DNA of 53,524 nucleotides from an uncultured Lachnospiraceae bacterium (GTDB lineage Bacteria > Bacillota > Clostridia > Lachnospirales > Lachnospiraceae): NCBI GenBank assembly GCA_910587715.1, contig CAJUMV010000029.1:1-53524 (forward strand), read 5' to 3'. The position numbers and the translations under genes are program-made. Shown piece by piece: positions 24,214 through 33,543 of this stretch (positions are counted from its first letter, which is position 1; the number at the start of each line of letters is the position of its first letter). A model generated the notes under the pieces. That model ran no database searches. It saw only the letters and a list, made by a program, of their open reading frames with translations, and was not told the DNA's origin.

Positions 24214-25524
24214 TCAATCTCCGCCCTGCTTCGTCTTTTTCAGCTCCTCATTGGCAAGCGCAAGCTGTCTGTTCGTATTTTCCAATTCCTTGGAGGTCAC
24301 GCCGATAAAGGTCGCCAGCCGGGATACCAGAGGCACACGGGACATAGCGTAGCCTTCCTGTGTTTCCGGCAGCGCCACCTCCGTCTTTTTCTCCCCTTCC
24401 CTCATAGCCGCTATGACCAGCGTCACGTTATGCTGGTTCAGACTGCCTTTCGTGCGCAGAAATTCCCCGTGAGAGAAAAAGCCACAGGAAGGCGATATAT
24501 CATAAAGAGGCTCGATTTCATAAGTTGGCTCCCTGTTTGTCCAAAAAGTGCGCCTTGCCGCGCAGGAAAAAATATGCAGCACATCCGGCGCAAACTGCGC
24601 GAGTCTTCGGCTGTCCTCTCTGATACTCTCCACAATCGTGCCGGGGTCTCCATAGGAAATGCGCACCACGGAACCGATATCCATGTCTGACGTCATATTG
24701 AGGGAACCGTCCTCATTGCTGGACACAGGCGTGCGCAGAATGGTCGTGCCATTGTGTTCATAAAACAGAGGAAACTCCAATGTATTATAAAAGAAATTTT
24801 AATCATTTTTTATATTCAGGTATTTATAATACACATCATACGCCGGAATGCCGTCCAGCTCCTGCAAAAGCGAACCCTGGGACTTCGTGACATGAAATTC
24901 CCTGCCAAGCGGTTTCCAGCCTGTCACTTTAATGGAATCCACATGGTAGTCTTCTCCGCCGTAAAATACAATGACAATGGCTGTCTCGGAGAACCCGTAA
25001 GCCTTCGTAAAAACGCAGGAATCATCGCTTGTAATGTCATCGCTGCAGCTCACACCGCCGAAAATCTGAATGTCTTCCCGAATCTCCTATAACCCATCAC
25101 AAAAACGCGTGGTAGAGCCCTCAGGAATGGTAAAATACATCTCTATTGCCTTTACCCACGGATTTTTATGCGTCTCCTCGACAATCTGCGCCGTAATCTC
25201 ATCTACCGTCAGCTTCGCCATATCATACTGGAAAATCTCAAACTGTATGGTCGGCAGCTCAAAATCCGTGCACACCACCGTGATATCTCCCGTGAGTTCA
25301 CAGTCAATAATATTTCCGCTGGTGGAGCAGCCTATGTACGGCGCGTCCGGGAAGCACTCCTCTATGGCGTCGCACACATCCCCGATTACCGCCGCATCAA
25401 GCACTTCGGAATAAATCTGAAACAGCTTTTTCCCCGTGCCGCTTGCACCGTCCGCATTTTTAAATTCCAGAAGTTTCCCCGTAAATTCTTCCTTTTCCTG
25501 ATAAATAAACCACATCTGTTTCAT
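24214..25524 (-). pseudogene. FIST sensor-domain gene with two in-frame stop codons
   Basis: One frame encodes, in order, a FIST N domain and a FIST C domain (S-C-G-F-F-S-H-G-E-F near the end). It ends with a short coiled segment of the kind that usually leads into an output domain. The frame is interrupted by TAG at 25087-25089 and TAA at 24799-24801, with no frameshift. Both stops lie in normal FIST sequence, and both are one C-to-T change from a Gln codon. With them ignored the product would be about 434 residues. FIST domains bind small ligands, probably amino acids. The final stop precedes a regulator/kinase pair. ATG 25524 is preferred over 25608, which lies in the promoter. Confidence 0.8.
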
Positions 25525-25580
25525 AAGTAGCCCCCGCCTTCCCGCCTGTTTTCCCTTTCCCGACAATATAATTGTATCTA

Positions 25581-25610
25581 ATTTTACCATAATCTGCTGT
25601 GTTACCACAA
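25581..25610 (-). promoter_or_regulatory. Probable promoter of the FIST/regulator/kinase operon
   Basis: On the minus strand TTGTGG (25605-25610) and TAAAAT (25581-25586) are 18 bases apart, about 57 bases upstream of the preferred FIST start. It is back to back with the plus-strand promoter at 25626. Confidence 0.45.
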
Positions 25611-25625
25611 TAAAATGTTAACATA

Positions 25626-25654
25626 TTGTTTTTACTTTGCAGTTATTATATGAT
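25626..25654 (+). promoter_or_regulatory. Promoter of the regulator/kinase pair preceding the ABC transporter
   Basis: TTGTTT (25626-25631) and TATGAT (25649-25654) are separated by 17 bases, about 48 bases before the regulator start. Confidence 0.55.
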
Positions 25655-25701
25655 ATTTTCATAGATCAGCAGTTTTAATCTATGTCATGGAGTGTGTACA
25701 A

Positions 25702-26394
25702 ATGTCTCAGGAAATTTTACTTTTGGAAGATGACGACAGTCTCAACCATACTGTCAGTCTGAAATTAAAGAAAGAAGGCTACACCGTCCGCAGTGCTTTT
25801 ACCATGAAGGAAGCTCTTCTTCTTTTCCGGCAATTTTCTCCCGCCCTTATTATCTGCGATATCACCCTGCCAGACGGAAACGGTCTGGATTTCTGTTCCC
25901 GCGTGCGCAAAGAGAGCGATGTGCTTTTCCTGTTTCTGACTGCCCTCGACACGGAAGAGGATATGCTTGCCGGTTACCAGCAGGGCGCAGATGACTATAT
26001 CACCAAGCCCTTTTCCCTTGCCGCGTTGGTTTCCAAAGTGGGCGCGCTGCTGAAACGTTTTCCGGCTGAACTGCCGAAGACAATCGTCTCTGGAAACATC
26101 ACGCTCTACCCGGAAGAAAAACGGGCGGTAAAAGACGGCGAAAACCTGGCTCTAACCGCCAGAGAGTATTCGCTGCTCGCTTTCTTTATGGAACATCCCA
26201 TAAAGGTTTTATCCCGCGGTCAGCTTTTGGAAGCCATCTGGGATATCGAGGGCAATTTTGTAGATGAAAATACCCTCTCCGTCAATATCAGACGGCTGCG
26301 GGAAAAAATCGAGACCGACCCTTCCGTCCCCGCCATTTTGAAAAATATTCGGGGACTTGGTTATATCTGGGAAAGGAAATGTGAAAAACGATGA
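25702..26394 (+). CDS. OmpR-family response regulator
   Basis: About 230 residues from ATG 25702, preceded by GGAG at 25689-25692; an in-frame ATG at 25687 is possible but lacks a ribosome binding site. The receiver domain has E-D-D-D, phospho-Asp in I-I-C-D-I-T-L-P and T-K-P-F. The winged helix carries L-T-A-R-E-Y-S-L-L-A-F-F and the R-R-L-R-E-K-I recognition region. The kinase gene overlaps its stop by 4 bases. It probably activates the ABC transporter promoter downstream, where an 11-bp direct repeat is found. Confidence 0.92.
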   Translation: MSQEILLLEDDDSLNHTVSLKLKKEGYTVRSAFTMKEALLLFRQFSPALIICDITLPDGNGLDFCSRVRKESDVLFLFLTALDTEEDMLAGYQQGADDYITKPFSLAALVSKVGALLKRFPAELPKTIVSGNITLYPEEKRAVKDGENLALTAREYSLLAFFMEHPIKVLSRGQLLEAIWDIEGNFVDENTLSVNIRRLREKIETDPSVPAILKNIRGLGYIWERKCEKR

Positions 26395-27665
26395 AAACGA
26401 CTTTGAAAACATCCGGATTTGCATGGAAAACTTATGCGCTTATTTGCGGTATCTCCGTGCTTTTTATTTTTGTATGCGGCATTTGGGGCTTCTCCATCCT
26501 GCGCGCACAGTATTCGCTGGAATTGAAGCAATACGGAAATATTGTGGGAGCGGTTCTTTCCGAATACCCCGGTGCGGAGCAGACGCTGTTAAACGCCATG
26601 CAGGATACGAACTACAGCCGACTCAACAAAGGCTTCTCCATCCTGGAAAAATACGGCTACCGGGAAAATCTGCTGATGACCGATGTCCCCTATTATCATT
26701 CCGCTCTCCTGTCATTTTTTTCTCTTTTGCTCATAATGCTCGGTCTTTATCTTCTACTCACTGCACTCTGCTTCTTTTTCTTTTATAAAAACCGGCAGCG
26801 CCACGAGTGGCGACTGCATGAACTGCTGGAGATTTATCTCGCGGATAACTATTCCGTCCTTGCGGATCAAAACACGTTTAAGCCAATTTTTAGCGAAGCC
26901 TTCACCGATACCCTCTTTAAGCTTGGTCATAAATTGATGTCCAAAACGCAAGCTCTTGCCGAAGAGCGGGATTACACCAAAACGCTGGTAACGGATATCT
27001 CCCACCAGTTGAAAACGCCTGTCAGCGCACTCAAAAACTGCTTAACCCTGTGTATCGAAACTGACTCAGAATCGGAACGTACCGATTTTTTGGAAAGATG
27101 TGGCAGACAGATGGCGCGTTTGGAAAATTTGTTGACCGAATTAGTTAATATTTCCCGTCTCGAAACCGGTATCATCACTTTGAAACAGGAAAACACGCTT
27201 CTATCCGATGTGCTCACCGACGCCGTAAACGCTGTATATGAAAAGACCCTGCCCAAACATATTACCATAGAATTGCTCGACCCTGACGAGGAAAGCAATG
27301 CCCACACATCCCTGTTTTTAGACAGGCGCTGGACTGCGGAAGCCATTACAAACCTTTTAGACAACGCCGTCAAATATTCCCCGGCAGGCAGCACGATCAC
27401 CTTACGGCTCCACCGGTTCTACAGCTATATCAGTCTCGAAGTGGAGGATGAGGGAATCGGCGTCCCCAAAGAGGAAGCCAATCGAATCTTCAAACGCTTC
27501 TACCGGGGCAGCCACCCGGTCGTCAAACAAACCGAAGGCTCCGGCGTGGGGCTTTATTTGTGCAGACGCATTTTAGAAGAGCAGGGCGCCACAATAAGCG
27601 TAAAGCCTGCGGCTGAAAGGGGGAGCATTTTTACCATACACCTCCCGCTGCCGGAATTTATATAA
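26391..27665 (+). CDS. Two-component sensor histidine kinase
   Basis: 424 residues. Membrane helices at about 15-36 and 105-127 flank an extracellular loop of about 70 residues. The core has S-H-Q-L-K-T-P-V (His near 204), L-L-D-N-A-V-K-Y-S-P, D-E-G-I-G-V-P and G-S-G-V-G-L-Y-L-C. The order regulator-kinase-ATPase-permease matches antimicrobial-peptide-sensing modules, but the extracellular loop is longer than that of intramembrane-sensing BceS-type kinases. Confidence 0.9.
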   Translation: MKTTLKTSGFAWKTYALICGISVLFIFVCGIWGFSILRAQYSLELKQYGNIVGAVLSEYPGAEQTLLNAMQDTNYSRLNKGFSILEKYGYRENLLMTDVPYYHSALLSFFSLLLIMLGLYLLLTALCFFFFYKNRQRHEWRLHELLEIYLADNYSVLADQNTFKPIFSEAFTDTLFKLGHKLMSKTQALAEERDYTKTLVTDISHQLKTPVSALKNCLTLCIETDSESERTDFLERCGRQMARLENLLTELVNISRLETGIITLKQENTLLSDVLTDAVNAVYEKTLPKHITIELLDPDEESNAHTSLFLDRRWTAEAITNLLDNAVKYSPAGSTITLRLHRFYSYISLEVEDEGIGVPKEEANRIFKRFYRGSHPVVKQTEGSGVGLYLCRRILEEQGATISVKPAAERGSIFTIHLPLPEFI

Positions 27666-27684
27666 TTACAACTTTCTTTCCCTT

Positions 27685-27722
27685 TGTAAGACTCCTGTAA
27701 GATTACTACTTTATATTAAAAT
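27685..27722 (+). promoter_or_regulatory. Direct-repeat operator and -10 of the ABC transporter operon
   Basis: TGTAAGA begins at 27685 and again at 27696, an 11-base period typical of OmpR-family regulator sites. The likely -10, TAAAAT, is at 27717-27722, and no good -35 hexamer exists in its place. That is the layout of an activator-dependent promoter. The adjacent regulator is the natural candidate. Confidence 0.55.
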
Positions 27723-27751
27723 CATAAACAGGCAGAAAGGCAGGAGCGCAT

Positions 27752-28468
27752 ATGAAAAAACTGACGGACATCATTTTAAAAACTGAGGACTTATGCAAAT
27801 ATTACGGCACAGGCGACAATCAGGTCAAAGCCGTCGATTACGTCAATCTGGAAATCCGGCAGGGCGAGTTTGTCTCCATCGTCGGCAAATCGGGCAGCGG
27901 CAAGTCCACGCTACTTCACATGCTGGGCGGGCTGGACAATCCCACCTCCGGCAAGGTCTTTATCGACGGGGAAAACATCGCCTCCTTCAAGGAAGAAAAG
28001 CTCTCAAAAATCCGCCGCCGCAAAATCGGCTTTATTTTTCAGGCTTACAATCTCATCCCCTCCCTCAACGTATGGGAGAACATCGTCCTTCCCCTCGGAC
28101 TGGACGGCAAACCCATAGACGAATCGTTTATAAACGATATTATAAAGACGCTTGGGCTTTCGGACAGAGTAAAACATCTCCCCAACACCCTGTCTGGCGG
28201 TCAGCAGCAGAGATGCGCCATCGCCAGAGCCATTGCGGCAAAGCCTTCCATCATACTCGCCGACGAGCCCACCGGCAATCTGGACACCCGTACCGGCGAT
28301 GAGACGATGGCTCTCTTAAAGGCATCCGCCACGAAATACGGACAGACCCTCGTGGTCATCACCCACAATGAGGAAGTTGCACAGATGGCGGAGCGCACGA
28401 TCATTCTGGCGGACGGACGCATCCTCTCCTCCGGGGAAAGCGAGGTGGATTCCGATGAAGAGAACTAA
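27752..28468 (+). CDS. ABC transporter ATP-binding protein (MacB/LolD/BceA type)
   Basis: 238 residues with Walker A G-K-S-G-S-G-K-S-T near 45, Q-loop F-Q-A-Y-N-L-I-P, signature L-S-G-G-Q-Q-Q-R near 147, Walker B I-I-L-A-D-E-P-T-G-N-L-D and H-loop V-I-T-H-N. It powers the FtsX-type permease whose start codon lies inside its last codons (14-base overlap). It works at the inner face of the cytoplasmic membrane. Confidence 0.94.
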   Translation: MKKLTDIILKTEDLCKYYGTGDNQVKAVDYVNLEIRQGEFVSIVGKSGSGKSTLLHMLGGLDNPTSGKVFIDGENIASFKEEKLSKIRRRKIGFIFQAYNLIPSLNVWENIVLPLGLDGKPIDESFINDIIKTLGLSDRVKHLPNTLSGGQQQRCAIARAIAAKPSIILADEPTGNLDTRTGDETMALLKASATKYGQTLVVITHNEEVAQMAERTIILADGRILSSGESEVDSDEEN

Positions 28469-30974
28469 TACGGTAAGGAGCCTTGCACTGAGTAAGCTGC
28501 GCTACAATAAAAGCCGCACCATGCTCACCGGCATTGCCATCATGCTCACCACCATGCTGCTCATGGCAATCGGCACGGTCGGCACCGGCGCACTGGATAT
28601 GAACCGGCAGATATACGCTCTGGCGGACTATCATGCCCGCTTTGGCGGCTTAACGCCCGATCAGGTAAATGTCCTGTCAAATCATATTCAGGTGGAAGCG
28701 CTATCCACCACGGAAGGCTTTGCGGATATTGAAAATGGAAAGATGAACGGCGCCCTTTCCTATCAGGAGACCCTGAAGGATGAACAGTCCGCAGACGGCG
28801 GCGCCTCCTTGCACTCTGTGACGCTTGCCTCCGGGCATTATCCCGAAGCGGAAAACGAAATCTGCTCCTCCCCCGCCTTTTTCCGCCGTGTCGGCGCAGA
28901 GCCTGTCATCGGCGGCAAGGTAACGCTCTCTTTTCGTGTAGGCGGCAAAGGGGAAATTGTGACCAAAGAATTTACCATCAGCGGCTTGGAACCGGACGTG
29001 GAAATCTCCGATAAAGTCGACGACAGCCGCCTGATGTGGACTGCCCGTGTCTCCAAAGCCCTGTTAGACAGCTACAAGGCGGACGGGCTTTACGAATCCG
29101 AGCCGTATGCCACCCTGCGCGTCTACGGGGAAGAGGAGCTGACCTTTGATGAAATGACAGACCGGATCAACGCTGTCGCCGCGGATATCGGACTGGACGA
29201 GGGCAGGGTCAATATCAACAAGGAGTACCTTTTCACCGCAACCGACCCGGGCACGGAGACTATGACTATCATGGCAGTCATCGGTCTGATTGTCATCTTC
29301 TTTTCCTCTCTGGCGATTTACAGTATCTACTATGTGGGCGTGATCACTGACGTGCAGGAGATCGGCAAGTTAAAGGCGCTGGGCGCATCGGGACGCCAGA
29401 TTGCCAGATTATTTTACTGGCAGGGCGCCATCATTTCCGCCTTTGCGGTTCCCGTGGGGCTGTTACTTGGATTCCTGCTGCCTTACCTGCTGTTTCCGCT
29501 GGCTTTGTGGGCATACAGCAGCGGTTCCGCCATCAGTTCCTACTCCCGCGACGCGGCGGAGGCAGTTATCGGGCAAATACACATGTTTTCTCTGCCTATG
29601 CTGCTCACTGCAGCGGTGGCATCGCTGATTACTGTGGCTATTTCCCTGCGTAAGCCCATACGGATGGCGAAAAAGGTTTCCCCGGTGGAAGCAATCCGCT
29701 ATCAGGAAAACACAAGCGACCGCAAGAGCCGCAAGGGACACACCGAGGTAAAGGTGTCCACGCTGACCCTTGCCAACCTGACGCGCAACAGAAGACGTAC
29801 CGCCGTCACCATCCTCACCATGGGCTTAAGCTGTGTGCTCTTTATATGTGTATCCGCCGTACTATGCAGCGTCAGCGCCGAAGACTTGGCGAGAAGGAAC
29901 ATCCCCAAGGGCGATTTCCGCATTACTCTGGACTATGCCCTCTATAATGATAAGGAGTATCCCGAAAACAATCTGGAAAATCTGGTACAGCAGGAATACT
30001 TTAGCGAGACATTTCTTTCCAGACTGTCCTCCATAGAGGGCGTGGAATCCGTGGAGCGTGCGCCCGGTAAGATCATTTCCTCCACCGATATGGAGTCGCC
30101 CATGTACGAGGACTACGAGAATCACCTGCCGCTCTCCTACTTTACCAGAGACGATGTGGCGGAACTAAACGCCTATCTGGTACAGGGCAGCATCGACTAC
30201 GACCGCATGACGGCCAACAATGAGATCGTCTGCACCCATGCTTACTCCTTTAACCAGTACGGTCTTTCCATAGGCGATGTCCTCCCGATCACCCTCCACG
30301 ACGGCAGCCGGGAAATTCCCCTGACGGTAACACTGGGTGCCCTGACAGAGCCGGACGCTAACTATACCTACCTGATTATGACAGAAGATACATGGAACAG
30401 TCTGGGACTGACCTGCGATCCCACCACATCCATCTACCTGCATGTGGACGACGCGCACTATGACAGCGTAAAGGAAGCGCTCACGGAAATTGTAGCGGAA
30501 AATGAACATTTTACACTCTATGCCATGGATGTAGAACTGGCGATCGGACACTCTTCCATAGACCTGACGAAGAATCCGCTCTATCTGCTCCTGATCCTGA
30601 TCGCCGTGATCGGTTTTATCAATCTGATCAACACGATGATCACCAGTATTGTTACGCGCAAAAAGGAGCTGGGCATTCTGCAGGCTCTCGGTCTCTCCGA
30701 CAGACAGCTTGTGCGCATGCTCTCCGGGGAGGGGCTTGTCTTCACCGCGGGCACGCTCTTTATCAGCCTCACTCTCGGCAACGCAGCCGGATATCTGCTG
30801 TTCCTCTGGGCGAAAAAGGAGCACCTTATGAGCATCAGCCGCTACCACTATCCTCTCTGGGAAACCGTCGGGCTTGCAATGGTTCTTCTGATCGGCCAGA
30901 CAGCAATTACGCTGTTTATCAATAAAAAAGTGAAAAAGGAGAGTCTAATTGACCGTATCAGGAACGAAGAATAG
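28455..30974 (+). CDS. ABC transporter permease with two FtsX domains
   Basis: 839 residues from ATG 28455 (GAGGTGG upstream); the longer frame from 28368 lies inside the ATPase gene. The layout is an N-terminal helix (about 22-42), a large extracellular domain (45-285), three helices ending near 440, a fourth near 480, a second extracellular domain (500-700), and a final three-helix FtsX bundle. Permeases of this shape act as mechanotransmission exporters or peptide-resistance transporters rather than importers. The coupled two-component system suggests induction by an envelope-active compound. Confidence 0.88.
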   Translation: MKRTNTVRSLALSKLRYNKSRTMLTGIAIMLTTMLLMAIGTVGTGALDMNRQIYALADYHARFGGLTPDQVNVLSNHIQVEALSTTEGFADIENGKMNGALSYQETLKDEQSADGGASLHSVTLASGHYPEAENEICSSPAFFRRVGAEPVIGGKVTLSFRVGGKGEIVTKEFTISGLEPDVEISDKVDDSRLMWTARVSKALLDSYKADGLYESEPYATLRVYGEEELTFDEMTDRINAVAADIGLDEGRVNINKEYLFTATDPGTETMTIMAVIGLIVIFFSSLAIYSIYYVGVITDVQEIGKLKALGASGRQIARLFYWQGAIISAFAVPVGLLLGFLLPYLLFPLALWAYSSGSAISSYSRDAAEAVIGQIHMFSLPMLLTAAVASLITVAISLRKPIRMAKKVSPVEAIRYQENTSDRKSRKGHTEVKVSTLTLANLTRNRRRTAVTILTMGLSCVLFICVSAVLCSVSAEDLARRNIPKGDFRITLDYALYNDKEYPENNLENLVQQEYFSETFLSRLSSIEGVESVERAPGKIISSTDMESPMYEDYENHLPLSYFTRDDVAELNAYLVQGSIDYDRMTANNEIVCTHAYSFNQYGLSIGDVLPITLHDGSREIPLTVTLGALTEPDANYTYLIMTEDTWNSLGLTCDPTTSIYLHVDDAHYDSVKEALTEIVAENEHFTLYAMDVELAIGHSSIDLTKNPLYLLLILIAVIGFINLINTMITSIVTRKKELGILQALGLSDRQLVRMLSGEGLVFTAGTLFISLTLGNAAGYLLFLWAKKEHLMSISRYHYPLWETVGLAMVLLIGQTAITLFINKKVKKESLIDRIRNEE

Positions 30975-31027
30975 ACAGATGTCATTTGGTAATAATAAAC
31001 AAATTTTTCGCATGAATTTATTATATA

Positions 31028-31056
31028 TTGTACACTTGCACAAAAAGTGCTATAAT
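31028..31056 (+). promoter_or_regulatory. Promoter of the chemoreceptor gene
   Basis: TTGTAC (31028-31033) and TATAAT (31051-31056) are separated by 17 bases. The element is sigma-A-like and does not resemble the flagellar sigma-28 consensus. Confidence 0.65.
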
Positions 31057-31057
31057 G

Positions 31058-31081
31058 GACGCAGGTCATTTGATCTGCGTC
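31058..31081 (+). repeat. Inverted repeat directly after the -10 of the chemoreceptor promoter
   Basis: GACGCAG (31058-31064) and CTGCGTC (31075-31081) are perfectly complementary, and inner bases TCA/TGA add to the dyad. It starts one base after the -10 and spans the expected transcription start. It could be an operator or the terminator of the upstream ABC operon; the T-rich stretch after it is interrupted. Confidence 0.55.
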
Positions 31082-31118
31082 TATTTCTATTAATTTTTCC
31101 ATGTGAGGAGGTCCCACC

Positions 31119-32573
31119 ATGACAAAAGAGCAATACAAAGCTGCCAACTCCAAAATTTTTCCCGTTATCATGATAATCCTTGGTTATTATCTGATTACTT
31201 TTCTGCTGTCGGTTCTGACAGGGCACAGTACATCGAAGGTATGGGTACAAATCGGTTTTACCCTTTTCGCTATCTTTATCAGTATATTTTTCCTCATTAA
31301 AAATCGGGAAACCAAGATATGCTCTGTCGCCCTTATGGGTTCCTGTGCCCTCGCCTATGTGGTAATCGTCCTTCTGAACGGCAACGTCGGCATATATGCC
31401 TATGTATTCCCCCTAATCGTCACTTCCATGGCTTTCCTGAACGTAAGGCTGGCTTTCTGGGGCAATACCGTTGCTATCATCGCTAATCTGGTGCGTATCT
31501 TTATGCATTGGAATAGCGAAGGGGAGTATGGCAGCCGTTCTGTCATTGAGATTTTCTCCCTGCTTCTAATGGCGCTTGCATCTATTACGGTAACCCGCCT
31601 GCTGATTCGTTTCAACGAGGAAAATATGGCAGTCATCACCGAAGCGGCAAAAGAGCAGGAAGCGACCAACCGGACCATGAGCCAGGTAGCGGACGAAATA
31701 TCTGCCCACTTTACAGAAGCCATGCAGATGGTGGACGAGCTGAAGCAGTGTGTGGATACCTGTAATTTTGCTATGCAGAACATTGCGGACAGCACGGAAA
31801 ATACAGCCGAATCCATTCAGGCGCAGGCTTCCATGTGTGTGGAAATTCATAGCGCTTCCGATACTGCGGACGGAGAAATTCGCGCTATGATGGACGCTTC
31901 CGACAGAACCATGCAGACCATTTCCGAAGGCTCGGATGAGATACATAAATTGAAGGAGCAGGCGGAAAATGTTGCCGCCGCAAGTGACACGACGGTACAG
32001 GTCATTTCCCGGCTGACCGCCCAGATTGACAATGTGCAGGAATTTATCGGCACGATTTTAAACATTGCCGGAAAGACAAACCTGCTCGCCCTGAACGCAT
32101 CCATTGAAGCCGCGAGAGCAGGGGAAGCAGGAAAAGGCTTTGCCGTAGTAGCCGATGAAATCAGAGAGCTTTCCGAGCAGACCAAGGAAGCCTCCAACAA
32201 CATTACCGCTATCATTCATGACTTAAACAATGATGCAAAATCCGCCAACGAGAGCATCGAAGCCTCCGCCGCTTCCGTGCGCACACAGAATGAAATGATC
32301 GAGAACATGCGCGGTCGGTTTGAAAATATTCACGGCGAGATGACCGAATTGGCTTCCAAGGTAAAAAATACGGAGGAGAGCGTCAATGTGATACTCACCT
32401 CCACAGATACCATTTCCGAAAATATAACGCATCTCTCCGCCACCAGCGAAGAGGTTGCTGCATCCTCCACCGAAGGGCTCCGCACCTCCGAGACCTCCGT
32501 GGAAAATATGAACGCCTGCAAGGAGGTTCTGGAAAAGATTTCCTCTCTTGCCATGACGCTTAAAAACAGCTAA
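31119..32573 (+). CDS. Methyl-accepting chemotaxis protein
   Basis: 484 residues. The first 165 hold about six hydrophobic helices with very short loops, so the usual extracellular ligand-binding domain is missing. The signalling domain is a long coiled coil with hairpin tip A-R-A-G-E-A-G-K-G-F-A-V-V-A-D-E-I-R-x-L. No HAMP domain is obvious. Sensing is probably within or at the membrane. GAGGAGG precedes the ATG. No che or fla genes lie in the window. It converges on fabH with only 4 bases between stop codons. Confidence 0.92.
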   Translation: MTKEQYKAANSKIFPVIMIILGYYLITFLLSVLTGHSTSKVWVQIGFTLFAIFISIFFLIKNRETKICSVALMGSCALAYVVIVLLNGNVGIYAYVFPLIVTSMAFLNVRLAFWGNTVAIIANLVRIFMHWNSEGEYGSRSVIEIFSLLLMALASITVTRLLIRFNEENMAVITEAAKEQEATNRTMSQVADEISAHFTEAMQMVDELKQCVDTCNFAMQNIADSTENTAESIQAQASMCVEIHSASDTADGEIRAMMDASDRTMQTISEGSDEIHKLKEQAENVAAASDTTVQVISRLTAQIDNVQEFIGTILNIAGKTNLLALNASIEAARAGEAGKGFAVVADEIRELSEQTKEASNNITAIIHDLNNDAKSANESIEASAASVRTQNEMIENMRGRFENIHGEMTELASKVKNTEESVNVILTSTDTISENITHLSATSEEVAASSTEGLRTSETSVENMNACKEVLEKISSLAMTLKNS

Positions 32574-32577
32574 ATTT

Positions 32578-33543
32578 TTACCACTCTATTATCGCGGACG
32601 CCCACGTCAGACCGCCGCCAAAGCCGCTTAGCGCAACTTTCATACCGGGCTTTAACAAGCCCTTGCGGTTCATCTCGTCGAGCAGAATCGGCACACTTGC
32701 CGCGGATATATTTCCACAGTGATCCAGACTAATTGGAAATTTATCCTCCGTAAGATGCAGTCGCTTCGAAACCGACTGGATAATGCGGATGTTCGCCTGA
32801 TGCAAAGCGAAGTAATCAATATCGCCCGGCGTAAGCCCCGCCGCTTCTATGGTTTTCTGCAGAGAAGCGGGCACCGTGGTCACGGCGAACTTATAGACCT
32901 CCTGTCCGTCCATATGCACAAACTTAAGCCTCTGGTCCGTCTGGATCAGAGGATTGTTATTGGTGCGACCGGGACATGCCAGCACGTCGCCCTTCGTCCC
33001 GTCGGATCCCTGATCGAAGGCAAGCAGACCGTACTGCTCGTCGCCGCGCACAACCGCCGCTCCCGCGCCGTCACCAAAAAGCACACAGGTGCTCCTATCA
33101 TTCCAATCCACGACCTTAGAAAGCGTCTCCGCCCCCAGAATCAGCGCTGTCCGATAAAGCCCTGCCTGTATATAGGCATTGGCAATATTTAACGCAAACA
33201 TAAAACCGGAGCACGCCGCATTGATATCAAAGGCTGCCGCTTTCTCCGCACCAATCGCCGCCTGCACCTCACAGGCACATGCCGGCGTCACAAAATCCGC
33301 AGACACCGTGCCCAGAATAATCAAATCGATTTCCTCCGCCGTCACGCCCGCATTCTCCATAGCACGTTTCGCTGCCTCTATGGACATGCTCGCGGTGGTC
33401 TCTTCCTTTGCCAGATGGCGTTCCCGAATTCCCGTCCGGCTGCTGATCCATTCGTCGGAAGTGTCCATCACCTTGGATAAATCATCATTTGTCACCACTG
33501 TCTCTGGCAGACAGCTCCCCGTTCCTATGATTCTTGTTTTCAC
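32578..33543 (-). CDS. fabH: Beta-ketoacyl-ACP synthase III
   Basis: 321 residues from a GTG start at 33543, with GGAGGAG five bases upstream. The start overlaps the TGA of the preceding FabK-like gene. The catalytic triad is visible: Cys in N-A-A-C-S-G-F near 112, His in A-L-H-Q-A-N-I-R and Asn in C-G-N-I-S-A-A-S. It condenses acetyl-CoA (or a branched primer) with malonyl-ACP to start fatty-acid synthesis. Here it is the last gene of the cluster, whereas it is often first in other Firmicutes. Confidence 0.93.
   Translation of the reverse strand: MKTRIIGTGSCLPETVVTNDDLSKVMDTSDEWISSRTGIRERHLAKEETTASMSIEAAKRAMENAGVTAEEIDLIILGTVSADFVTPACACEVQAAIGAEKAAAFDINAACSGFMFALNIANAYIQAGLYRTALILGAETLSKVVDWNDRSTCVLFGDGAGAAVVRGDEQYGLLAFDQGSDGTKGDVLACPGRTNNNPLIQTDQRLKFVHMDGQEVYKFAVTTVPASLQKTIEAAGLTPGDIDYFALHQANIRIIQSVSKRLHLTEDKFPISLDHCGNISAASVPILLDEMNRKGLLKPGMKVALSGFGGGLTWASAIIEW

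Noticed and set aside
24214..25524. Stop-codon recoding in the FIST gene as a real genetic feature
   Set aside because: Two different stop codons are involved, both used as normal stops elsewhere in the window, and there is no stimulatory element or selenocysteine/pyrrolysine gene. Pseudogene is simpler.
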